The translations under genes were made by a program, and so were the position numbers. Shown here one piece after another: positions 55,214-64,000 of a stretch of DNA of 64,000 bases. The notes under the pieces are model-generated. The model did not search any database. It was not told where the DNA came from and saw only the letters and a program-made list of their open reading frames with translations. Numbering within the stretch: position 1 is the first letter of the stretch; each line of letters starts with the position of its first letter. This stretch comes from Acinetobacter baylyi DSM 14961 = CIP 107474 (GTDB lineage: Bacteria > Pseudomonadota > Gammaproteobacteria > Pseudomonadales > Moraxellaceae): the NCBI RefSeq assembly GCF_000368685.1, contig NZ_KB849626.1:552846-616845 (forward strand), given 5' to 3'.

Positions 55214-56701
55214 ATGCAAATACTTAAACAAATACAAATTCCATATAGTTTTGCGAAACGCCATGGTGTGTTGTTTCGTTACGAGGGCGATCAGGTTTTT
55301 ATTGTACGCAAAAAAAATACAGCATGGATTGCATTGCAGGAAGCACATCGTTTGTTGGGTAAGTCTGCACATGATCAATTATGTGATGAGCAAGCATTTA
55401 ATGCATTATTAAGTTCTAGCTATGCAGGAGATCGTGGTGAATCACAACAAGTCGCTGCCGGACTTGAAGATCATCCTGACTTACTTAGTCTAGCCGATCA
55501 GGTTCCTGAAGCAGAAGATTTGATGGATCAGGAAGATGATGCACCGATTGTTAGACTAATCAATGCCTTACTTTCTGAGGCGATTCGTGTCAGTGCATCA
55601 GATATTCATATCGAAGCGTTTGAAAAAAAATTATCAGTAAGACTACGTGTTGATGGGCAGCTTCGTGAAATTGTTCAGCCGCGCCGTGAGCTTGCACCGT
55701 TGCTGGTGTCGCGCATCAAGGTGATGGCCAAGCTAGATATTGCAGAAAAACGTATTCCGCAAGATGGTCGTATTTCATTGCGTCTGGCTGGGCGTGAAGT
55801 CGATGTACGTGTTTCCACATTGCCTTCGTCACATGGTGAGCGCGTGGTGATGCGTTTGTTGGATAAACAAGCGGGACGCTTGAATATGACTCATTTAGGG
55901 TTAATGGCGGAAGACTATGAACGTTTAAAATATCTGGTACATCGTCCACATGGAATTATTCTGGTGACGGGGCCTACAGGTTCGGGTAAAACGACAACGC
56001 TCTATGCAGCCTTGTCAGACCTTAACGATCAGACCCGTAATATTTTGACGGCAGAAGATCCGATTGAATATCAGCTCGAAGGGATTGGGCAGACACAGGT
56101 CAATACCAAAGTTGATATGACCTTTGCTCGTGCACTGAAAGCCATGTTACGTCAAGATCCAGATGTGGTCATGGTGGGAGAGATTCGTGATCTTGAAACC
56201 GCAGAAATTGCCGTGCAAGCCTCACTTACGGGTCACTTGGTTCTATCTACCTTACATACCAATACAGCCATTGGCGCCGTGACACGCTTAAAAGATATGG
56301 GGATCGAACCATTTCTATTATCAAGTTCTCTCATTGGTGTGATTGCACAACGGTTGGTGCGTACTTTGTGCCCGCATTGCGTGAGCTGGCGTGAAGCAGA
56401 TGATTTTGAACAGCAGTTATTTCAACATCTTTCTAATGAGCCTCATTTAAAACTACCCGAGCCACAAGGTTGTGAACATTGTTCTTATCTGGGATTTAGT
56501 GGTCGAAGTGCAATCTATGAAATTGTTCCAATTGATGAACATATTCGCAGGATGATACATGGCAATTCGGCTGAGTACGAGCTTGAGGCGTATGCCCGTC
56601 GTCATGCAGGATCAATTCGTGAAGATGGTTTGAAAAAAGTGCTGGCAGGGAAGACTACACTTGAAGAAGTATTACGTGTAACCAACCAATCAGAAGAATA
56701 G
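55214..56701 (+). CDS. gspE: Type II secretion/type IV pilus-type assembly ATPase GspE
   Basis: 495 residues. A short N-terminal domain leads to the catalytic part with SDIHIEAFEKKLSVRLRVDG, Walker A LVTGPTGSGKTTTLYAAL, the Asp box ILTAEDPIEYQLEGIGQTQV, Walker B DPDVVMVGEIRDLETAEIA and the His box LVLSTLHTNTAIGAVTRL. The zinc-binding CPHC...CEHC set (RTLCPHC and GCEHCSYLG) is typical of GspE. It powers pseudopilus assembly for protein export. No other gsp gene is adjacent, as is usual for scattered gsp loci in Acinetobacter. GTG at 55211 precedes the ATG I use. Confidence 0.9.
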   Translation: MQILKQIQIPYSFAKRHGVLFRYEGDQVFIVRKKNTAWIALQEAHRLLGKSAHDQLCDEQAFNALLSSSYAGDRGESQQVAAGLEDHPDLLSLADQVPEAEDLMDQEDDAPIVRLINALLSEAIRVSASDIHIEAFEKKLSVRLRVDGQLREIVQPRRELAPLLVSRIKVMAKLDIAEKRIPQDGRISLRLAGREVDVRVSTLPSSHGERVVMRLLDKQAGRLNMTHLGLMAEDYERLKYLVHRPHGIILVTGPTGSGKTTTLYAALSDLNDQTRNILTAEDPIEYQLEGIGQTQVNTKVDMTFARALKAMLRQDPDVVMVGEIRDLETAEIAVQASLTGHLVLSTLHTNTAIGAVTRLKDMGIEPFLLSSSLIGVIAQRLVRTLCPHCVSWREADDFEQQLFQHLSNEPHLKLPEPQGCEHCSYLGFSGRSAIYEIVPIDEHIRRMIHGNSAEYELEAYARRHAGSIREDGLKKVLAGKTTLEEVLRVTNQSEE

Positions 56702-56708
56702 ATTGATT

Positions 56709-56737
56709 AAAAAAGCACCTCAAAAGGTGCTCTTTTT
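56709..56737. terminator. Terminator after gspE
   Basis: AAAAAAGCACCT, loop CAAA, AGGTGC then TCTTTTT. It serves gspE and perhaps ohr from the other side. Confidence 0.88.
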
Positions 56738-56754
56738 ACATACAGTATAAAAAC

Positions 56755-57186
56755 TTATGCATCAGTAACAATTTCAAAATCGACATCAATGTTGTTACGT
56801 GTTGCATTTGAATATGGACAAACAATATGCGCGGCGTCTACCAGTTTTTTCGCTTCGTCTGTATCCATACCAGGAAGGTGAACATGAAGTTTTACTTCAA
56901 TACCAAAGCCATTTGGAATAGGGCCAATTCCGACGTCACCTTCAACATAAGCATCTTTAGGGATATTAAATTTGTCACGTGTCGCAACAAATTTCATTGC
57001 GCCAAGGAAGCATGCAGAATAGCCCGCGGCAAACAATTGTTCAGGGTTGGTACCGCCACCCATTCCGCCCATTTCTTTTGGAACTGTTAATTGTACATCC
57101 AGAATATTATCCGAAGAGGTCGCGCGACCATCACGGCCACCTGTAGCTTTTGCATGAGCAGTATAAACAACTTGTTCTAATGACAT
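56755..57186 (-). CDS. ohr: Organic hydroperoxide resistance protein Ohr
   Basis: 143 residues of the OsmC/Ohr family, a thiol peroxidase for organic hydroperoxides. The two catalytic cysteines are in [12 protein letters not shown] and [12 protein letters not shown]. The Arg and Glu partners are in GRDGRATS and [11 protein letters not shown]. The start [12 protein letters not shown] at ATG 57186 follows AAAGGTGATT. An OhrR-box-like dyad overlaps its promoter, and ohrR lies directly upstream on the same strand. Confidence 0.95.
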   Translation of the reverse strand: MSLEQVVYTAHAKATGGRDGRATSSDNILDVQLTVPKEMGGMGGGTNPEQLFAAGYSACFLGAMKFVATRDKFNIPKDAYVEGDVGIGPIPNGFGIEVKLHVHLPGMDTDEAKKLVDAAHIVCPYSNATRNNIDVDFEIVTDA

Positions 57187-57204
57187 TTTAATCACCTTTA
57201 ATTT

Positions 57205-57225
57205 GTGTACAAATATATCGTACAC
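57205..57225. promoter_or_regulatory. Candidate OhrR operator over the ohr promoter
   Basis: GTGTAC, nine bases, GTACAC is a perfect dyad. Its core TACAAATATATCGTA resembles the TACAATT-AATTGTA OhrR box described in Bacillus. On the minus strand a TTGAAC / TACGAT promoter with a 16-base spacer runs into it, so a bound repressor would block RNA polymerase. Confidence 0.65.
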
Positions 57226-57270
57226 GATATAAAAAACCGTTCAAGTTACTTTTGTGTAAATTTTATAAAT

Positions 57271-57708
57271 TTATTGACTAATATTTGTTCTTAATGTTTC
57301 GAGTTGCTCTTTAAGCTGCATCAATTCATCTAGGTTGCATGCACTGGCTTGTGCAATCTGATGAGGAATATCAAGGGCTTGCTGTTTTAATTCTTGGCCT
57401 TGAGAACTCAGCGTGATGATCACTTGTCGTTCATCCCGTGTTGAACGTTTACGAGAAAGTAAGCCCAAATGTTCGAGTTTTTTCAGTAAAGGCGTGAGGG
57501 TAGAGGATTCTAAAAACAAACGTGAACCGATCTCAGATACTGTCAATTGATCTTTTTCCCAAAGTACCAACATGACTAAATATTGCGGATAAGTTAATCC
57601 CAAAGGTGAAAGTAGTTTTCGATATAACTGATGAAGTGCCAGATTAGTCGAATAAATTAAAAAGCATAATTGATTATCGAGCTCTAAAATAGATGCATCT
57701 TGCTGCAT
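57271..57708 (-). CDS. ohrR: OhrR, MarR-family peroxide-sensing repressor
   Basis: 145 residues. The single-cysteine sensor lies in LELDNQLCFLIYS, the classic OhrR Cys near residue 15. The winged-helix DNA-binding domain follows (LTVSEIGSRLFLESSTLTPLLKKLE, RSTRDERQVIITLS). Organic peroxides oxidise the Cys and release the protein from DNA, switching on ohr. I use ATG 57708, which has GAGG upstream; the longer frame begins with TTG. Confidence 0.94.
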   Translation of the reverse strand: MQQDASILELDNQLCFLIYSTNLALHQLYRKLLSPLGLTYPQYLVMLVLWEKDQLTVSEIGSRLFLESSTLTPLLKKLEHLGLLSRKRSTRDERQVIITLSSQGQELKQQALDIPHQIAQASACNLDELMQLKEQLETLRTNISQ

Positions 57709-57797
57709 GTAGGCCTCATGATTTTTTGGCAATTCTCAAGTATAACTTTGTGTTAAAACTTGGGAAAAGTGATTGGGATTATATCAACAAGATTGCC

Positions 57798-58622
57798 TTA
57801 AAGCTTAAGTAAACGACGATGTTGCATCAGTGGCATCGATTCACGAACATGATCTTGTTCAGTTTGATCAAATGTTACAGTAATCAAAGCAGTACCTTCT
57901 TCATGAACCATCTCTAAGAGCTGACCGCGACTATTTGTAGCCGCAGTATGCCCCCATGTTTGACGCTTTTCACCATGCCAGCCTTGTTGTGCTGCACCAA
58001 GCACTACACACTGACTATCCATGGCACGCGCCTGTAGCAAAAGCTGCCAGTGCATTTGACCTGTTGTATAAGTAAAAGCTGCTGGTGCAGTCAAAATTCT
58101 TGCACCTTGTGCTCTTAAATTTAAAGCCAATTCAGGAAAGCGTAAATCATAGCAAACCATCATGCCAATGTTACCAAAAGGCGTTTTGGCAATAACAATC
58201 TGATCCCCAGGCTCAAAAAACCTAGATTCCTGATAGCCACCAACAGCATCCCCTACTTGGACATCAAATAAATGAATTTTGTCATAACGAGCTTCTGTCT
58301 TTTCTGGAGTAATACATAGGCTCACGGTACGTACACGTCCATCAGAAATGATAGATCCATCTGGACGAAACGGGCAAGGGAGAGTTCCCGCAATAATCCA
58401 GATATTATATTGATGCGCCAGTTTTTCAAGACGCTGTTGAATCACTTCAAACTGTGCAGCGGTTTCGCGCTGTTTACCTGCAGCAAAACAGATAAAATTT
58501 TCAGGAAAAACGATCAACTCCGCATCTTTAGCTTTACTCTGTTTAATGAGATGCTCTACAACACCGAAATTTACTTCAATGTCATTTTGCGAGTTCATTT
58601 GGGCAACAGAGAGTAAAGTCAT
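57798..58622 (-). CDS. Carbon-nitrogen hydrolase (Nit1/Nit2-type amidase)
   Basis: 274 residues of the nitrilase superfamily with the Glu-Lys-Cys triad: FPENF (Glu near residue 41), RYDKIHLFDVQVGD (Lys) and MMVCYDLRFPEL (Cys). This pattern, with the DVQVGD stretch, is closest to the Nit1 branch that clears deaminated glutathione; omega-amidase activity is also possible. It lies in line with gigB, both on the minus strand. Confidence 0.86.
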   Translation of the reverse strand: MTLLSVAQMNSQNDIEVNFGVVEHLIKQSKAKDAELIVFPENFICFAAGKQRETAAQFEVIQQRLEKLAHQYNIWIIAGTLPCPFRPDGSIISDGRVRTVSLCITPEKTEARYDKIHLFDVQVGDAVGGYQESRFFEPGDQIVIAKTPFGNIGMMVCYDLRFPELALNLRAQGARILTAPAAFTYTTGQMHWQLLLQARAMDSQCVVLGAAQQGWHGEKRQTWGHTAATNSRGQLLEMVHEEGTALITVTFDQTEQDHVRESMPLMQHRRLLKL

Positions 58623-58646
58623 GTGCTAAATCATTCCGTGATCAGA

Positions 58647-59168
58647 TTAAGCATTCTGCTTGCTACAAGCTTCATCAAGTGAATCTTGCTCTTTTTGAAG
58701 TTGTTTCACCAACGGTTCAAACATATTTTGATTATTTTCATTGAGGCGCATTAGTGTCTTGTGTGCATCTAATACCGTGGTGAGCATAGCCGTATGAGTA
58801 ATATGTTCATCCATTAACTCTAAGGTGCATACATTAGGATCACCACAATAATTCAAAATGACAAAAACCTGCCCTAGCCCCATGCTGTTGGCTAGAGTTG
58901 TGATATCTGGATTTGTTGAGAGCATAACCGCTTGAATATGATGAGCTTGCTTCAGTTTTAAGCCTAGCTTCGCCAGAATACCCAAAACGGTACTATCAAT
59001 AAACGTTGTTTGAGTTAGATCTACAATCGCTCCAACAACATTCTTTTGTTGTTCAATACGGTTTAAAAGTTTGTCTAGACTTATACAAGATTGGGCGCGC
59101 ACTTCACCAATAAGCTTGAAAATATGCGTTCCATCTAGACTTGCATATTCAACATGACCTGTTGACAT
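58647..59168 (-). CDS. gigB: STAS-domain anti-anti-sigma-type factor GigB
   Basis: 173 residues. A STAS domain occupies about residues 5-110, with the phospho-acceptor Ser in LTQTTFIDSTVLG. A C-terminal tail of about 60 residues carries two cysteines. In A. baumannii the GigA/GigB pair controls growth under antibiotic and other stresses; GigA is a phosphatase of the RsbU type and GigB its anti-anti-sigma-like target, reported to connect to NPr. I identify it from the neighbour and domain match. ATG 59168 gives MSTGHVEY; an extension of 20 residues is unlikely. Confidence 0.75.
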   Translation of the reverse strand: MSTGHVEYASLDGTHIFKLIGEVRAQSCISLDKLLNRIEQQKNVVGAIVDLTQTTFIDSTVLGILAKLGLKLKQAHHIQAVMLSTNPDITTLANSMGLGQVFVILNYCGDPNVCTLELMDEHITHTAMLTTVLDAHKTLMRLNENNQNMFEPLVKQLQKEQDSLDEACSKQNA

Positions 59169-59281
59169 ATAAATGCCATTTTCAGAGAAGGATAGGAAAA
59201 TTATCACATAGGGTGAATCGATACTCAAGTAGGTAACAGTCGTATTATGATTTCAAAAAAAACAAGCTATTGATTTTTATA

Positions 59282-60250
59282 TTAATTCATTCTACATAAG
59301 CTCAATATTGCAATATCATCTGCCACATGATCTGGCGCTTTGAATGATTGTTTTTGCAAATGATCGAGTAATTGAGAAAATTGATCATTTAGGCCCCCAT
59401 CAAATGGCTCAAGTGCGCCATCTGAGCAAACAATAAAGCGACTGTGTCGATTCAATGTACATTCGAACTCTTCAATTTCCAGTTCATCTATCAGACCTAG
59501 CGGAAAGCTACTGGTGGTTAAAATCTTAGGCGGCTGATTGGGTTCAAAAATAATGGGGGGTGGGTAGTGTCCTGCACTTGACCAACGAATCTGATTTGTT
59601 TGTAAATTTAAAATTCCAACGACCATCGTAATATGCTTTTCAATATTTTCCTGTAAAAGCATGCCATTTAATTTTTTAATCAATTCGCGAGGTGTTTTAG
59701 AACGACCATGAAACGCAGCCATCCATGAGGTTAGCAAACTACTGGTCACACCATGCCCAGAAACATCCGCAAGATAAAATAAAACCTCTTTATCATTCAG
59801 TTTCCAGTAATCATACCAATCGCCAGACAGATAGGCAGAAGGTTGAAAAAAGGCTTCTATTTTATAATCTAAAAGGTCAATTGGATTGGGTAACAGTTTC
59901 TTTTGTAAATCTGCTGCTGCAGGTAAATCACGACTATCCTGATTGCGTTTATACTTTGCATCAATTTTGAGCAACGCTTCGTTTGAATTTTTAGGAAGTT
60001 TTCCCCAGATCCAACCTGCTAAAGCGCCCATTTCCCAAGCATGAGAAAGTGCAGTACCTTCATGTTCAAACCCAATAACGATCGTTGGAAGGTTCCATTG
60101 GTGGGTGAGATAATCCTGAACATCGGCAATCGCAATAATTGTAGGATCATACAAATCAATATCATCTATGTGAATAACCTGTAAATCAGGTAACGCATGG
60201 AGCGCATCGTCCAAATTAGGAATAGATCGAGTGGGTTGGATGAAATACAT
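59282..60250 (-). CDS. gigA: SpoIIE/RsbU-type PP2C protein phosphatase GigA
   Basis: 322 residues. The N-terminal 100 or so residues look like a degenerate receiver domain without the acceptor Asp signature. The C-terminal PP2C/SpoIIE phosphatase has SGDWYDYW, LADVSGHGVTSSLL, the VCSDGALEPF motif and DDIAILSL, where the Asp residues bind the metal ions. It should dephosphorylate the STAS protein encoded next to it. It is first in the gigA-gigB pair; gigB starts 113 bases downstream. Confidence 0.8.
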   Translation of the reverse strand: MYFIQPTRSIPNLDDALHALPDLQVIHIDDIDLYDPTIIAIADVQDYLTHQWNLPTIVIGFEHEGTALSHAWEMGALAGWIWGKLPKNSNEALLKIDAKYKRNQDSRDLPAAADLQKKLLPNPIDLLDYKIEAFFQPSAYLSGDWYDYWKLNDKEVLFYLADVSGHGVTSSLLTSWMAAFHGRSKTPRELIKKLNGMLLQENIEKHITMVVGILNLQTNQIRWSSAGHYPPPIIFEPNQPPKILTTSSFPLGLIDELEIEEFECTLNRHSRFIVCSDGALEPFDGGLNDQFSQLLDHLQKQSFKAPDHVADDIAILSLCRMN

Positions 60251-60320
60251 AGAGGATTGAACACTACCTTTTACAAAAAAACCGTATTTACCATAATAGT
60301 AGATGTACTATAGAAAACCA

Positions 60321-60357
60321 AAGATTGCTAGCGATCTGACACGCATATAGCAATCTT
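60321..60357 (-). terminator. Possible terminator of mlaA
   Basis: AAGATTGCTA and TAGCAATCTT are exact inverted repeats, but the loop is 17 bases long. It lies about 30 bases beyond the mlaA stop on the minus strand. Confidence 0.5.
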
Positions 60358-60382
60358 TTTATCGAGATTCATTTCGAGATTT

Positions 60383-61309
60383 TTATTTTGAGGTCGTCGC
60401 GTCATTATCCTGATCATCGTCATCATCTCCCACAAAACTGATCTGTTCTGTTGAATTGCCTTTTTTCTCAGAAATTTGAAAGCTCTTTCTTTGTAAATAC
60501 AAATCTCGAATAACAGCATACTTATCGCCTTGCAGTATTTGCTCGATATCTAAAAGCTGTGAGCGAGTATCAATCGCCTGTACAAGGTTAGTTGACCAAT
60601 ACAGTCCTTGCTGATCATCCATAATATATTTTTGAGGCCTTGCCTGACTATCAACCGCTAAACCTAAACCATCACGTAATGTACTTGGGCCAAAAAAAGG
60701 TAACATTAAAAAAGGACCAGAAGGCACGCCATAGTAACCTAACGTTACGCCAAAGCTTTCTTCTTCAGCAGGTAAACCTAAACGACGGGCTGGGTCGGCA
60801 AGTCCTAATGTAGTAAGTGTATTAATGGTAAAACGACCTAAGGTTTTTGCTGCGCGACCTGGTCGACCTTGAATAATCTGGTTTACTGCATTCCAAGGCT
60901 CACCTAGGTTTTTTCTAAATTGACGATAAGAACCACGAACATCTTCTGGTGTTTTTGCCGCGTATTGCACAGCAATAGGTCGAACAATGTTGCGATCCAA
61001 CATATCATTAAATGCATAAAATTCACGGTTCAATGGTTGGAGTGGATCTTTTACATCGTCTGGCTGTGCGGCATTCGCATTGACTTTAAAATCACTTGCC
61101 TTCACATTTTTTAGCTCATTTTTTAAATCGCGGATAGATTGAAAGTGAGAGGTTGTACTTGAAGACTGATCATTTGTATCTTGATCAGACATGGCTGCCT
61201 GACGAGCAGACGTATTTGATGCAATATCTGCTTGAGCATCCTGAGCAAATATCGAAAAAGACATACCTGCTGATAAAAGACCGACAAAGACAAGTTTTGA
61301 GTAATGCAT
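60383..61309 (-). CDS. mlaA: MlaA (VacJ) family outer-membrane lipid asymmetry protein
   Basis: 308 residues. A signal peptide of type I is seen (MHYSKLVFVGLLSAGMSFSIFAQ), but no lipobox; in fact the whole protein has no cysteine. The MlaA core is well conserved: DPLQPLNREFYAFNDMLDRNIV, LGEPWNAVNQIIQGRP, FGVTLGYYGVPSGPFLMLPFFGPSTLRD and RSQLLDIEQILQG. MlaA removes misplaced phospholipids from the outer leaflet together with porins. It ends in an acidic tail (DDDDDQDNDATTSK). No mlaFEDCB genes are nearby. Confidence 0.92.
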   Translation of the reverse strand: MHYSKLVFVGLLSAGMSFSIFAQDAQADIASNTSARQAAMSDQDTNDQSSSTTSHFQSIRDLKNELKNVKASDFKVNANAAQPDDVKDPLQPLNREFYAFNDMLDRNIVRPIAVQYAAKTPEDVRGSYRQFRKNLGEPWNAVNQIIQGRPGRAAKTLGRFTINTLTTLGLADPARRLGLPAEEESFGVTLGYYGVPSGPFLMLPFFGPSTLRDGLGLAVDSQARPQKYIMDDQQGLYWSTNLVQAIDTRSQLLDIEQILQGDKYAVIRDLYLQRKSFQISEKKGNSTEQISFVGDDDDDQDNDATTSK

Positions 61310-61484
61310 AGAAATCCTTGACCACCATCTATGAGGTGAAAGTTTATATCATTTTAAATAAGATCGTTTTTATTTAACAGTTTCTTTATTTCTACTATTA
61401 AAGCAAATAATCATTCAAAAAGGCAGAAAAAAAGCAAAAATGCTCAAAAACCATTCAAACGAAATAAAAAAAGGTGTTAGGGGG
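61310..61484. other. AT-rich gap upstream of the rRNA operon
   Basis: No gene seen. The stretch 61441-61475 has several A-tracts (CAAAAACC, AAATAAAAAAAGG) in the place of an rRNA promoter UP element. The mlaA promoter must also lie in it. Confidence 0.6.
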
Positions 61485-61512
61485 TTGCGTGTGTATGGTT
61501 ATGGTGTAGAAT
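61485..61512 (+). promoter_or_regulatory. rRNA operon promoter P1
   Basis: TTGCGT (61485-61490), 16 bases, TAGAAT (61507-61512). A G/C-containing discriminator follows (GCACATCC) with A-tracts upstream. The 16-base spacer is typical of stringently controlled rRNA promoters. Confidence 0.8.
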
Positions 61513-61703
61513 GCACATCCATTGGCGGTGATGCAGATAAAAACTTGTTGAGAAACAAGGATTTGGCTAGATTGGTTAGATTCTTGAATTGATTGATAAG
61601 TTTTAAAAATATCGAAATTACCTGTTGACTTTGAAGAGATTTAGAGTAACATAGCCGACCTAGCTTGATGATGACGAATCGTCGAGAAGATCATTAAGAG
61701 AAT

Positions 61704-61743
61704 AGAAGAACAACTTGTGTGGATTTTTACTGGTTGATTGATT
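61704..61743 (+). other. Left arm of the 16S rRNA processing stem
   Basis: AGAAGAACAACTTG... at 61704-61743 is complementary to the bases at 63409-63449 just after 16S. Such a stem is cut by RNase III to free pre-16S RNA. Confidence 0.78.
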
Positions 61744-61834
61744 GATATATTATCATTGATTGATTGGTTTAAATTACTCGAAGTTTATTTGAGCGAAATT
61801 TAAGTCAGAAAATTGATGAGCCAGAATTGGTGTC

Positions 61835-61845
61835 TTGTTCTTTAA
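61835..61845 (+). promoter_or_regulatory. boxA antitermination site
   Basis: TTGTTCTTTAA, close to the boxA consensus (TGCTCTTTAACA), 20 bases before 16S. The NusB-S10 complex binds this RNA to stop Rho-dependent termination in rRNA operons. Confidence 0.75.
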
Positions 61846-61864
61846 GAAAGGCACAAAATGATTT

Positions 61865-63402
<1,538 letters not shown>

Positions 63403-63408
63403 ACGAAA

Positions 63409-63449
63409 GATTGATTGACCGGTAAGAATCCACAACAAGTTGTTCTTCT
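63409..63449 (+). other. Right arm of the 16S rRNA processing stem
   Basis: Reverse complement, with a few mismatches, of 61704-61743. Lies between the 16S 3' end and tRNA-Ile. Confidence 0.78.
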
Positions 63450-63462
63450 AAGATGTATCTGA

Positions 63463-63539
<77 letters not shown>

Positions 63540-63575
63540 AGTCTACGGCAGAAAGATACATTAATGATATAAGCT

Positions 63576-63651
63576 GGGGACTTAGCTTAGTTGGTAGAGC
63601 GCCTGCTTTGCACGCAGGAGGTCAGGAGTTCGACTCTCCTAGTCTCCACCA
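63576..63651 (+). tRNA. alaT: tRNA-Ala (TGC)
   Basis: 76 bases with encoded CCA. The acceptor stem pairs GGGGACT with AGTCTCC. The anticodon TGC is at 63609-63611. Second spacer tRNA of the operon. Confidence 0.97.
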
Positions 63652-64000
63652 AATTTCAAGAGCAGAAAAGCAACGCTTTTCCTTGAAATTTAAGCAAACA
63701 GCTATGCTGTGCGCAGGCACACATAGGATGGAGCTTGGAGCTAAGAAAATTATAGAGCTTAGTAAATATAAAGTTTATTAACCTCTGTGATTTATCACAG
63801 TTTAGTGTGATCTGACGAAGACACATTAATTCATTAACAGATTGGAAAATATTGAGTCTGAAATAAATTGTTCAAACTCGATTAGATAAGAAGCTAACAA
63901 GCAATTGTTAGATGAATATTTAATCTGAGAACTAGCAAATTAACTGAATCAAGCGTTTTGGTATATGAATTTAGATTGAAGCTGTACGGTGATTAAGTTC
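63652..64000 (+). other. 16S-23S internal spacer after tRNA-Ala
   Basis: No gene. A strong hairpin lies right behind the tRNA CCA: AAATTTCAAG (63651-63660) pairs with CTTGAAATTT (63682-63691) and the inner GAAAAGC with GCTTTTC. A smaller one (CTATG...CATAG) is at about 63702-63726. The rest is AT-rich spacer. The 23S rRNA start is not reached. Confidence 0.8.

Noticed and set aside
63850..64000. Start of 23S rRNA at the end of the window
   Set aside because: No recognisable 23S 5' motif occurs before base 64000, so I leave it as spacer.

Overview
The window is a chromosomal segment of an Acinetobacter species (Gammaproteobacteria, Moraxellaceae). This rests on the 16S rRNA sequence, the low-GC codon usage, the split pntAA/pntAB/pntB transhydrogenase, the GigA/GigB stress pair and the local gene orders. 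I do not assign a species. Almost everything is core chromosome. I see no prophage, insertion sequence, integron, CRISPR array or resistance island.

Layout. 1-5.4 kb: the 3' end of soxR, a DMT exporter, the proton-translocating transhydrogenase operon pntAA-pntAB-pntB, a small membrane protein and rsfS. 5.4-10.8 kb (minus strand): a three-gene operon of crotonase, 2-hydroxy-3-oxopropionate reductase and hydroxypyruvate isomerase-like proteins, and the GacS/BarA hybrid kinase. 10.9-18.5 kb: cysM, a PolB-type 3'-5' exonuclease, rlmD, relA, an SDR, mazG and a ComEA-like protein. 18.6-24 kb: pcnB-folK-panB-panC-rapZ-ptsO(NPr)-darP, tightly packed and partly overlapping. 24-39.2 kb: an acyl-CoA synthetase, then the widely conserved thrS-infC-rpmI-rplT-pheS-pheT-ihfA cluster. 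Here that cluster is interrupted twice by accessory genes (hsp20, GST, YqaA, a TonB-C-like protein and an MFS transporter; then two small ORFs and a tail-anchored orphan). 39.3-47.3 kb: an Ala-rich lipoprotein, rho, trxA, ppx, accA-tilS-proC-yggT. 47.3-57.7 kb: polA, a DUF2339 membrane protein, mscS with a companion gene, gspE, and ohr/ohrR. 57.8-61.3 kb: a nitrilase-family amidase, gigB, gigA and mlaA. 61.4-64 kb: the start of an rRNA operon (promoter, boxA, 16S, tRNA-Ile, tRNA-Ala, spacer). The 23S gene is not reached.

The most interesting signals are regulatory RNA and promoter structures. (1) A hairpin just upstream of the thrS Shine-Dalgarno looks like a tRNA-Thr anticodon arm: a 5-bp stem and a 7-nt loop with U33 and UGU at the anticodon positions. 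This matches the logic of the E. coli thrS operator. (2) The hsp20 gene has a sigma-32-like promoter, and its Shine-Dalgarno lies in a ROSE-like thermometer hairpin. (3) infC uses an AUU start. (4) A dyad that looks like an OhrR operator overlaps the ohr promoter. (5) rho has a near-consensus promoter and a long leader. On the protein side, the MlaA homologue has no cysteine at all and so cannot be a lipoprotein. A small Ala-rich lipoprotein ending in Lys resembles OprI/Lpp. NPr (PTS-Ntr) and GigA/GigB, reported to be functionally linked in A. baumannii, are both present but far apart.

All calls come from reading the sequence and recalling protein families. No database search, RNA folding program or alignment was run.
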